A program made the translations under genes and the position numbers. A stretch of 37,790 nucleotides of DNA from an uncultured Clostridium sp. (lineage in GTDB: Bacteria > Bacillota > Clostridia > TANB77 > CAG-508). The notes below the pieces were generated by a model, which saw only the letters and a program-made list of their open reading frames with translations, did not search any database and had not been told where the DNA came from. This document shows, in pieces, positions 24,970 through 31,987 of this stretch (within the stretch, counting starts at the first letter, position 1; every line of letters starts with the position of its first letter). The DNA lies in NCBI GenBank assembly GCA_900551615.1, contig URWN01000013.1, forward strand, positions 1-37,790, given 5' to 3'.

Positions 24970-26637
24970 TTAATGTCTTTTATAAGTATCTTTTGAAAGT
25001 AAAGTAGTACTAACAACAGCACCATTTTTCTTCAAAGTTTTATACGCCTCAGAATAAATAGCAGTAGCCGTTTTACCAGTAGTTCTAGAAGTAATTTGAA
25101 CTTCATAATCATTATCAGATTTTAATCCCCAAATTTTAAAATTAGCAATACCACCTGAAACAGAACAAGTAATTTTTATTGGATAATCTCTATTATTTTT
25201 AAACTTAAAATCAATAGCACCATACACAACAGTAGCATCTCTACTTGGTCCTGCATAAGAAGGAACAAACTGATGATTACTTCTTTCAACAATATCTAGA
25301 TTTGCGTATAATACAGCATTATATAGTGTAGTAGTTATTTGACAAATACCACCACCAATACCATCTTCAACTCTACCAGAAACATAAATTGGAGCTTCTT
25401 TATAACCTGCCGCAATTGTTCTTGCACCAACTACTTTATTATAAGAGAAAGTTTCTCCAGGCATTAAAACAGTACCATTAATTTTTTTAGAAGCCAAAAT
25501 TAAATTTGTAGTACGGTTTTTATTACTTGCTGCATATTTGGTTGAAAATTCAGATAGCAAATCTGGAAAAGCTTCATTTCCAATCATATTTGTTGTAACA
25601 CTTGGGTATAATACTTTTAAAGGAATTACATATTCGTCTTTTTCTTCTTGCAATAAATTTTTGGCATCATCTAAAGAAATTGCAAAATCCATTCCATTTT
25701 CACTTGGGTGAACAACATATGGATTTTGTGAATAATAAGCATTTACAGGATCCTTATGTACTTCATTATATACAGCATCTAAATCTATTTGATTTGGATA
25801 AGCATCTTCAGTAATTAGTTCTAAAGGATTGTTCTGCACATTAAGATTGTTTATTTCTTTAGTTATGTAGTTAGCAGAATCTTCAACCTTTATAGACTTA
25901 CCTGCCTGACCTTTAGTTATAATAAGGCGATTATCATCAATATAACAACTACTTTCTATTACTTTATCAGGAAGTTTTGATGATATATCTTGCAAATCTT
26001 TTTTTAGTTGTTCTTCATCAATAGAAAAACCAGGGTCTATATTAACTTTAGAAAAAAGTGTATTTAAAATTTCAGTATTTTTTTGAAATATATTTCCATT
26101 TTTTCCAATATTATATGCCATATTAACAGCCTCTTCGGTATTGAAATATATTGATAATTGTGATGTTGAAAGTGATGTTTCAAAATCATTGTGTTTTAAT
26201 TTTATTTCTTCTGGTATAGATGAACTAACATAGCTTGAAATTTTTTTAGTTGCATCCTCTTTTGTTAAACCAGAAACGTCGATTCCTTTTATATATACAC
26301 CTTTTGCTATTTTTGTACTTGTCAAATTTATAAATGAAAATGTACCAAATATTATAAGTGATAATAATACAAAAATAAAACAAAGAATTGCAAAAATAGT
26401 TAATACATCTGATTTAGTTTTGCTTTTATATTGTTGTTCGTCAAGAGGTTTAAAAGTTCTTGAATCTTCTTGATTTTTATTTGTTTCTATTTTATCTGTA
26501 TTTAATTCTTGTATGTCAGTATTTGTTTTTTCGATGTTGATGTTTTTTAATTCTTCATTTTCAATATTTTTTTCTACATTATCTTCTTGTTGTATTTCAA
26601 TATTTTTAGTTGTGTTGTTTTCTTCTTTAATTTCCAT
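24970..26637 (-). CDS. VanW family protein with peptidoglycan-binding-type domain
   Basis: The 555-aa product starts with a charged, Asn/Glu-rich cytoplasmic tail of about 78 residues. One membrane helix follows (about 79-102), then a large extracellular part. Residues about 115-330 look like the PG_binding_4-type repeats found before VanW domains (GVYIKGIDVSGLTKEDATKK is typical). The VanW domain follows, with LPGETFSYN-type sequence (MPGETFSYNKVVG) and GGGICQITTTLYNAVLYA. A small beta domain of G5-like position closes the protein. VanW proteins occur widely in Firmicutes. The name comes from vancomycin clusters, but its role in resistance is unproven and there is no van cluster here. A cell-wall-associated role is likely. 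Confidence 0.88.
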   Translation of the reverse strand: MEIKEENNTTKNIEIQQEDNVEKNIENEELKNINIEKTNTDIQELNTDKIETNKNQEDSRTFKPLDEQQYKSKTKSDVLTIFAILCFIFVLLSLIIFGTFSFINLTSTKIAKGVYIKGIDVSGLTKEDATKKISSYVSSSIPEEIKLKHNDFETSLSTSQLSIYFNTEEAVNMAYNIGKNGNIFQKNTEILNTLFSKVNIDPGFSIDEEQLKKDLQDISSKLPDKVIESSCYIDDNRLIITKGQAGKSIKVEDSANYITKEINNLNVQNNPLELITEDAYPNQIDLDAVYNEVHKDPVNAYYSQNPYVVHPSENGMDFAISLDDAKNLLQEEKDEYVIPLKVLYPSVTTNMIGNEAFPDLLSEFSTKYAASNKNRTTNLILASKKINGTVLMPGETFSYNKVVGARTIAAGYKEAPIYVSGRVEDGIGGGICQITTTLYNAVLYANLDIVERSNHQFVPSYAGPSRDATVVYGAIDFKFKNNRDYPIKITCSVSGGIANFKIWGLKSDNDYEVQITSRTTGKTATAIYSEAYKTLKKNGAVVSTTLLSKDTYKRH

Positions 26638-26798
26638 ATAAATCTCCTTTAAGTAATCTATTATAGTATATCATGAGATAATTAAATTTACTACTAAAAG
26701 ATTTAAAAAAATCAAAATTTTACTAAAATATTTTTTCTAATTTTGCAAATAATAATATTGATAAAACTTAATTTAGTTTTGTCAGTAAGGAGGATGTT

Positions 26799-26978
26799 AT
26801 GTCTAGAAATAGTAAACTAATATCTGAAAATTTAAGAGAAGAAATTGCCAAAGAATTAGGTGTTTATGAACAAGTAAAACAAGACGGTGGAAGCTGGGCC
26901 GGAGTTTCTTCTAGAGATTGTGGTAATATAGTTACTAAAGCTATAGAAATAGCAAATCGTTCAGTTGAAAACAAATAG
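26799..26978 (+). CDS. Small acid-soluble spore protein, alpha/beta type
   Basis: This 59-aa gene encodes an alpha/beta-type SASP, which coats and protects DNA in the dormant spore and is degraded at germination. The protein begins MSRNSKLISENLREEIAKEL. It shows the GPR protease-site context EEIAKELGVY, then the clostridial-type second block SWAGVSSRDCGNIVTKAIEIA that corresponds to the conserved GxxTxRxxGxxVK region. A GGAGG site precedes the ATG by 5 bases. It is transcribed away from the VanW gene and ends at a terminator shared with the converging XRE gene. A sigma-G promoter is expected but not clear in this AT-rich stretch. Confidence 0.92.
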   Translation: MSRNSKLISENLREEIAKELGVYEQVKQDGGSWAGVSSRDCGNIVTKAIEIANRSVENK

Positions 26979-26998
26979 TTTTAGGTAGTTTATAACAT

Positions 26999-27027
26999 TA
27001 AAAGGTCAGAAAATTCTGGCCTTTTAT
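26999..27027. terminator. Terminator between SASP and XRE genes
   Basis: AAAAGGTCAGAAA pairs with TTCTGGCCTTTT, a strong short stem flanked by A's and T's. It can serve both converging genes. Confidence 0.8.
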
Positions 27028-27323
27028 TATGCATTTTTTTCATGCTTTTGAATGTTTAGTAATCCTTTTTTAATCTTTTGTAATATTAAAGTATTTTCAT
27101 CATTTAAAGGATTATAAGGTTCTTTTATATTTATTTCAAGTAGATCATCTGCACTTACTTTTAAAATTAAACAGATATTTTTTAAAATATCCGCAGTTAT
27201 TGCTCTTTTTCCATTTTCATAAGCGTTATATGTATTTGGTTGCATATGTAAATATTTTGCCATATCTTTTTGCTTTATTTCTTGTTGTTCTCTGATGTTT
27301 CTTATTTTTTTATAAAGTTCCAT
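27027..27323 (-). CDS. XRE-family transcriptional regulator (module 1)
   Basis: This 98-aa protein has an N-terminal Cro/CI-type helix-turn-helix covering residues about 4-60 (IRNIREQQEIKQKDMAKYLH, NTYNAYENGKRAIT, LKNICLILKVSADDLLEI). A short helical tail of about 35 residues may mediate dimerisation. A GAGGTG ribosome site lies 6 bases before the ATG. It is transcribed away from the pilin-like gene at 27639 across a 315-base region holding a consensus promoter and two copies of an operator-like sequence. The likely role is repression of the surface gene and of itself. The same arrangement recurs with the XRE gene at 28928. Confidence 0.88.
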   Translation of the reverse strand: MELYKKIRNIREQQEIKQKDMAKYLHMQPNTYNAYENGKRAITADILKNICLILKVSADDLLEINIKEPYNPLNDENTLILQKIKKGLLNIQKHEKNA

Positions 27324-27349
27324 TTTATCACCTCTAAAGTATTATATAT

Positions 27350-27437
27350 AACAACGTATAGGTTAAAAATATTTTTTGTGTAGGACGCAAAAGGGTATAT
27401 AAATTAGATGTTTTTTTATATTAACTTATATGTTATT
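27350..27437. promoter_or_regulatory. Inverted pair of operator-like sites, module 1
   Basis: The 16-base site TAACCTATACGTTGTT (minus strand, 27365-27350) recurs with three changes as TAACTTATATGTTATT on the plus strand (27422-27437). The pair lies between the XRE start and the pilin promoter, as expected for regulator-binding sites. Confidence 0.5.
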
Positions 27438-27466
27438 TTATTTTTTCATAAAACAAGTTATTTGTA

Positions 27467-27495
27467 TTGACAAATTCACAAATAATGAATATAAT
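27467..27495 (+). promoter_or_regulatory. Sigma-A promoter of pilin-like gene, module 1
   Basis: Perfect TTGACA (27467-27472), 17-base spacer and perfect TATAAT (27490-27495). The untranslated leader would be about 135 bases. It probably needs a repressor for control. Confidence 0.85.
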
Positions 27496-27638
27496 TTTAT
27501 AAAATACACATATTAAGAATTTATATGCTATGAAATTAAAATGGTTATTGCACAAAAGAGGATAAAAATAGTGTATTAAAAATAAGAAAATACAAATAAT
27601 AAGAAAAAACAGTAAAAATACAAAGGAGATAATTTTTT

Positions 27639-28802
27639 ATGAAAGAACAAAATAAAGAAAGAGGTATAACACTAGTAGCACTAGTGATTACAATAATTAT
27701 ATTGCTTATTTTGGCAACAATATCAATACAATCATTAACAAACACAGGACTGTTTGCAAAAGCACAAGAAGCAAAAGAAAAAACAAAAAATGCAGAAGAA
27801 AATCAAGCAAAAACATTAAATGAATATGAAGATGAATTAAATAAATATATTTCTGGAAATGTAAAAACACCAATTAAAAAGGTTACTGATAATATAGATA
27901 GTGTATTAAGTACAACAGATAATACAGAATTAGAAGATGCATATGGAAATAAAATAGTAGTACCAGCAGGATTTAAAATAGTATCCAATAGTGATACAAG
28001 TAATGCAACAACAGTAGATAAAGGAATTGTAATAGAAGATGCAACATCAGCAGCAACAGCTGGCAGCCAATTTGTTTGGGTACCAGTTGGAAAGATTTAT
28101 ACAGATGAGCAAAAAACAGAATCAAAAGCTAAAACTATTACATTAGGCAGATATGATTTTGATGAAACAACTGGGGCAGAAAAAACGTATTCTGGTAGTT
28201 ATGTTGAAGAAGATAGAGGTGATACATCTACAACATTAAAAAATTGGGGAAATACAATAGCAAAGAATATAACAAATTTTAAAACAAGCGTAGTAACAAA
28301 TGGTGGATATTATATAGGCAGATATGAAGCAAGAACGACAACAACAAGGAATTCAAAAGATGATGCACTTACACAAATAACAGAAAGAGGAATAGACAAA
28401 GTATATAATTTTGTAACACAATCACAGGCTGCAGGACAAGCTCGAAATATGTATAACAGTTCTAAATTTACAAGTGATTTAATGAATAGTTATGTATGGG
28501 ATACAACAATAACTTTTATACAAAAGTGTACAGAGCAAACAAATTATTCAAGACAGGCTAGTTTAAATTCTATTTTTTCACCAATGGGAACGACTAATGA
28601 TAAGCAATGTAATATATTTGATATGGCAAGTAATGTTTTGGAATGGTCAACCGAGACATCTAATTATTCAGATAATACTTGTGTTACTAGAGGGGGATTT
28701 CGTGGTTATAGTGATGTGTATGTTAATAATAGAATGGGATTAAATACTGATGTTGGTGGTAGTGGAAACGGTTTTCGTCCAATTTTATATTTGAATTTTT
28801 AA
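27639..28802 (+). CDS. Prepilin-anchored surface protein with FGE-sulfatase-like C-terminus
   Basis: The 387-aa product starts with a type IV prepilin-like leader. Cleavage is expected after Gly9 (KERG/ITLVALVITIIILLIL), followed by the hydrophobic assembly helix and a charged helix (AKAQEAKEKTKNAEENQAKT). Position +5 of the mature protein is Ala rather than the usual Glu. The C-terminal half resembles the formylglycine-generating-enzyme/C-type-lectin fold: SQFVWVPVGKIY, GGYYIGRYEAR, FDMASNVLEWSTE, and the closing RGGFRGYSD with NGFRPILYLNF. No catalytic function is implied; such domains often serve as ligand-binding scaffolds. AAAGGAG lies 8 bases before the ATG. The gene pairs with the divergent XRE gene. 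Export and display by a type IV pilus-like machine is inferred. Confidence 0.82.
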   Translation: MKEQNKERGITLVALVITIIILLILATISIQSLTNTGLFAKAQEAKEKTKNAEENQAKTLNEYEDELNKYISGNVKTPIKKVTDNIDSVLSTTDNTELEDAYGNKIVVPAGFKIVSNSDTSNATTVDKGIVIEDATSAATAGSQFVWVPVGKIYTDEQKTESKAKTITLGRYDFDETTGAEKTYSGSYVEEDRGDTSTTLKNWGNTIAKNITNFKTSVVTNGGYYIGRYEARTTTTRNSKDDALTQITERGIDKVYNFVTQSQAAGQARNMYNSSKFTSDLMNSYVWDTTITFIQKCTEQTNYSRQASLNSIFSPMGTTNDKQCNIFDMASNVLEWSTETSNYSDNTCVTRGGFRGYSDVYVNNRMGLNTDVGGSGNGFRPILYLNF

Positions 28803-28898
28803 TGGTAAGAGTTAATTAGTAAATAAAATTTCTTAGAATATGAATCGGAAGAAGAATAGAAAATTTAAAACAATTATTAAGTTTGTTGCTAATAATAG

Positions 28899-28927
28899 AA
28901 GACATGTATTATAAAATGCATGTCTTT
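28899..28927. terminator. Two-way terminator between pilin gene 1 and XRE gene 2
   Basis: AGACATG and CATGTCT form the stem with pairing inside (TATT/AATG), followed by TTTTTATATTC. It serves the converging genes. The tail is nearly the same as that of the Rpn-gene terminator at 32901-32936. Confidence 0.75.
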
Positions 28928-29143
28928 TTATATTCTTGGATACGGTTTTCTTTCATTTGTTAATCCTAATAAATAATCAATACTTGTATCAAAAATTAAA
29001 GCTAGTTTTTTTAAAGTATTAATAGGAATATTTATTTTGCCCAACTCATATTTACTATAATTAGTTTGTGAAATATTTAATAGTTCAGCAACATCTTTTT
29101 GTAACATATCTTTATCTTCTCTTAAATCTTTAATTCGTAACAT
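28928..29143 (-). CDS. XRE-family transcriptional regulator (module 2)
   Basis: This 71-aa protein is essentially a lone helix-turn-helix domain: MLRIKDLREDKDMLQKDVAE, ISQTNYSKYELGKINIP and LKKLALIFDTSIDYLLGLT, close to the Cro/CI consensus. I chose the ATG at 29143, 6 bases after GAGGTG on the minus strand; an in-frame GTG at 29152 lies within that site. It faces away from the pilin-like gene at 29263, with 119 bases between that contain the target promoter and two AGTCA...TGACT palindromes. It probably represses that promoter and its own. It differs clearly in sequence from the module-1 regulator, so the two modules are probably separately controlled. Confidence 0.88.
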   Translation of the reverse strand: MLRIKDLREDKDMLQKDVAELLNISQTNYSKYELGKINIPINTLKKLALIFDTSIDYLLGLTNERKPYPRI

Positions 29144-29171
29144 AAAAATCACCTCAACTATATTATAAAAA

Positions 29172-29212
29172 AGTCAATATATAACTATTGACAAAAAGTC
29201 ATGATTTGACTA
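29172..29212. promoter_or_regulatory. Paired AGTCA/TGACT palindromes overlapping the module-2 promoter
   Basis: One site spans AGTCAATATATAACTATTGACA, overlapping the -35 (TTGACA at 29188-29193). The second, AGTCATGATTTGACT, lies in the spacer up to the -10 (about 29197-29211). Binding there would block RNA polymerase, so they are good operators for the adjacent XRE protein. Confidence 0.65.
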
Positions 29213-29216
29213 TAAT
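29188..29216 (+). promoter_or_regulatory. Sigma-A promoter of pilin-like gene, module 2
   Basis: Perfect TTGACA (29188-29193), 17-base spacer and perfect TATAAT (29211-29216). A strong AAGGAGG site follows before the ATG at 29263. Confidence 0.88.
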
Positions 29217-29262
29217 AGTTTAAAATAATAGTTACAATATAACTATATAAGGAGGAATACTA

Positions 29263-31299
29263 ATGAAAAATAAAGGAATAACATTGATAGCACTAGTAAT
29301 AACAATTATTGTTTTACTTATTTTGTCAGGAATAACAATACAAGGATTAACTAATACTGGCATATTTGAAAATGCAAACAAAGCCAAATTAGAAACAAAA
29401 AGAAGTCAAATAAAAGAATGGCTAAGTTTAAACTTAATGGAAGCACAAACAACAAATTACAATAAAACAGATTCAGAAATATTAGAAATAGCAAGAGGAA
29501 AAGCAGAGAAAAGTGAAGAATTAAAAAAATTAGGAAAAAGAGTAAATGTAGATGGAGAGATAAGTACAGAAGAAGATGTACAAACAGTTCCACCATATTT
29601 TGACGTAATAGTAGATAACGATATGTATAAAGTCTCAATGGAAGAACAAGAATTTATAGGAGAAGTAGGGAAAATAGTACCATCAGTAGATTTTAGTGCA
29701 ACAACAACATCAAAATCCATAGCATTAAAAATAACAACAAAGAGAAGTCAAGGTGGAACAGTAGAATGTTATATAAAAGGTGAAAATGACAGCAATTATG
29801 GAACAGCACAAAAAGCAACAGATAACCAATATACATTTGATAACCTAGAACAAGGAAAAAAATATACTGTAAAGGTAGTAGTAACATCAGGAAATGGACA
29901 AAAAGCAGAAAAGGAAAAAGAATATACAACAGTAGATATACAAAAGTTAGAAACATCAGATGTAGAATTTGAATATAGTGTAGATGGAACAGTAATAAAT
30001 AAAAACACATGGACAAACAAAGAAGTAAAAGTAACAGCAAAACTAAAAGTAGATATAGCAGGATATACACTAGTAACAAAAAAGAATGATGGAACATGGC
30101 AAGAAACAGATAATCAAACATTTGGTGAAAATGGAATAATGTATGTAGCATTAACAGATGGAAGAAATTATGGAGAGACACAAGCAACAGCAAATGTAAC
30201 AAATATAGAAAAAAATGCACCAAGTGTAAATATAAATTTAAGCGCAACAGAAGTAACGACAGAAGGGGTAATAACAGCAATGGTAACCAAAAGTGATAGT
30301 GAAAGTGGAATAAATATTGAAAGTTGTAGATGGGTATATAACACAACAGCAGGAAACATAGGAACAAATCCTAACAACTATACAGAAAAATTTACAAACA
30401 CAACAGAAAATTTAACACTAACAACACCAACAAGCGGAATATACTATTTACACATATTATCAATAGACAATGCAGGGAATACTAAAGAAGAAATATCAAA
30501 AGGAATAGAAGTATTTATTACAGCAACAGAAATAACAAAGTATCCAGAAAAATATTATGGAAAAGACATAAAGAACTATAATTGCATAAACAATGTAACA
30601 ATAGAAAAATGGAAAATATTCAATTCAACAGAAAACAATATTTATTTAATTGCAAACGACTATATAGAAAGAAAATACATACCAGCAAGCACAAAATCAG
30701 GGACAAGTACTTCAAATAAATTAAATATGGAAGACACAAATTATAAAAGAACAGCAAGTTTTAATGAAAAGATATTAAATGACTACAGTGGAACAGCAAA
30801 TATAGAAAATCCAAAATTAAAATTACTAAACAGTAGTTATTTTGAACAGAACTTTACAAGCAAAGCAAACAACATGAAAGCAGTAGCATATATGTTAGAT
30901 ACAGAAGCATGGAAAGGATTTAAAGACACAAACAATAAAGCAGAATATGCAATAGGTGGGCCAACAATTGAAATGCTATTTTCATCATATAATAAGAAAA
31001 ACAAAACATCACATGAAGCAAAAGCAATAAGTGAAACAGGATATTTAATAAAAAAAGATAATTTAGATGATTGGAAGTATTATATACAAAATCTACTAAT
31101 TGACAATGAAAATTTTTATAGATTAGACAACGCAGAAAATGCAAACGGAATGTGGCTAGCTAGCCCATCTTGCTATTATATAAGTGGTTTACTATATTCA
31201 TATATTGATGGTTCAATTTATATGGATGGCAATATAGAACAAAAACAACTACGGCTTTCGTCCAGTTATTTGTCTAAATTCCGAAGTAAAACTTGTTAG
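29263..31299 (+). CDS. Prepilin-anchored multi-domain surface protein, frameshifted near its C-terminus
   Basis: The open frame encodes 678 aa. The prepilin-like leader would be cut after Gly5 (MKNKG/ITLIALVITIIVLLIL), again with Ala at +5. A helical region, a fibronectin-III-like domain (SVDFSATTTSKSIALKI... YTVKVVVTSGNGQ) and Ig-like beta domains follow, ending in a lectin-like domain with GMWLASPSCYYISG. The frame then turns into KQLRLSSSYLSKFRSKTC. Removing one A from the A5 run at 31241-31245 restores EQNNYGFRPVICLNSEVKL, the ending expected for this domain, with a TAA stop at 31328-31330. So the gene carries a one-base insertion: sequencing error, slippage-based switching or decay. AAGGAGG precedes the ATG. 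It is controlled from the divergent XRE region. Confidence 0.82.
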   Translation: MKNKGITLIALVITIIVLLILSGITIQGLTNTGIFENANKAKLETKRSQIKEWLSLNLMEAQTTNYNKTDSEILEIARGKAEKSEELKKLGKRVNVDGEISTEEDVQTVPPYFDVIVDNDMYKVSMEEQEFIGEVGKIVPSVDFSATTTSKSIALKITTKRSQGGTVECYIKGENDSNYGTAQKATDNQYTFDNLEQGKKYTVKVVVTSGNGQKAEKEKEYTTVDIQKLETSDVEFEYSVDGTVINKNTWTNKEVKVTAKLKVDIAGYTLVTKKNDGTWQETDNQTFGENGIMYVALTDGRNYGETQATANVTNIEKNAPSVNINLSATEVTTEGVITAMVTKSDSESGINIESCRWVYNTTAGNIGTNPNNYTEKFTNTTENLTLTTPTSGIYYLHILSIDNAGNTKEEISKGIEVFITATEITKYPEKYYGKDIKNYNCINNVTIEKWKIFNSTENNIYLIANDYIERKYIPASTKSGTSTSNKLNMEDTNYKRTASFNEKILNDYSGTANIENPKLKLLNSSYFEQNFTSKANNMKAVAYMLDTEAWKGFKDTNNKAEYAIGGPTIEMLFSSYNKKNKTSHEAKAISETGYLIKKDNLDDWKYYIQNLLIDNENFYRLDNAENANGMWLASPSCYYISGLLYSYIDGSIYMDGNIEQKQLRLSSSYLSKFRSKTC

Positions 31300-31330
31300 T
31301 GACACAAATGGAGAATTTTTAATTAAATAA

Positions 31331-31829
31331 ACTTCTGATATCCGGACATAATTTATAAAATATAGTTATAATATAGACATGTAAGTTTGTCAAAATTTGT
31401 CGAAAACTTTTTCTTGACAATCAACATAAAACCATGATACTATATGGCCATGCAATTAATTAGACAATTGCATGGCTATAAATATTTAAAAATCAAAAGA
31501 TTTAACTGAAACAACCTAGGAAGGCAAAAAATAAAAATTTAATCAAAAAAATTTAATTTCAAAAATAACTAAAAATTTTAAAATCCATAAAAAGATTAAT
31601 ATCAGCTTATTAAATCATATTAGAATTAAAAAATCAGCTTTAGCCTTTAAATTAGAATTTCAAAATTAAATTAAAAACAAGATTAAAATCAAAAAACATT
31701 AAATCTAAAAAATACTCAAACAACTTATAAAAAGGTATCAGCCCAAATTTATGAAGACAAAAGTGTTGATACCCCTAAAACACTTAAGTTTAAAAAATAT
31801 TAAATACATTTCTAGTCTGTAATTGTCTC
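31331..31829. other. Long AT-rich gene-free region with promoter and hairpins
   Basis: No coding frame is convincing. The first part holds a promoter-like pair and a hairpin (listed separately). The middle is A-rich low-complexity sequence with stops in all frames. Near 31734-31773 GGTATCA pairs with TGATACC, and an alternative stem AAGTGTT/AACACTT overlaps it. No terminator of the upstream pilin gene is evident. Confidence 0.6.
31414..31475 (+). promoter_or_regulatory. Orphan promoter with palindrome at its start site
   Basis: TTGACA (31414-31419), an 18-base spacer and TACTAT (31438-31443) are followed by CCATGCAATT (31448-31457) and its complement AATTGCATGG (31466-31475). There is no ORF downstream before 31988. 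The palindrome could be an operator or the 5' hairpin of a small RNA. Confidence 0.5.
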
Positions 31830-31912
31830 CTTAATTGGTTACAATTCACAGCTTATAAAATATTTATAATGAAATTAATGATTTATTATACTGTGAATAG
31901 TAACCTTAATTG
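31830..31912. mobile_element. 67-bp miniature inverted-repeat element, copy 1, with 8-bp target duplication
   Basis: The element spans 31838-31904. Terminal repeats GTTACAATTCACAG (31838-31851) and CTGTGAATAGTAAC (31891-31904) match with one mismatch. It is flanked by perfect 8-bp duplications CTTAATTG (31830-31837 and 31905-31912). The 39-base interior is nearly the same as in copy 2. There is no coding capacity, so a transposase must act in trans. Confidence 0.9.
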
Positions 31913-31943
31913 CAAGCAAATAATAAATATTTACTAAATAGTA

Positions 31944-31972
31944 TTGCCAAAAGCAAAAAAGTTTAGTATAAT
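31944..31972 (+). promoter_or_regulatory. Promoter of the Rpn-family gene
   Basis: TTGCCA (31944-31949), 17-base spacer, TATAAT (31967-31972). The start point would fall near 31979, inside the AAGGAGG ribosome site, giving an almost leaderless message. Confidence 0.6.
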
Positions 31973-31987
31973 TAAGGAGGAAAAAAT

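Noticed and set aside
24970..26637. Vancomycin resistance based on the VanW domain
   Set aside because: VanW-domain proteins are widespread in Firmicutes and none of the vanHAX or vanRS genes is here.
27027..31330. A complete diversity-generating retroelement
   Set aside because: No reverse transcriptase, accessory gene or template repeat was found on either strand; only target-like proteins are present.
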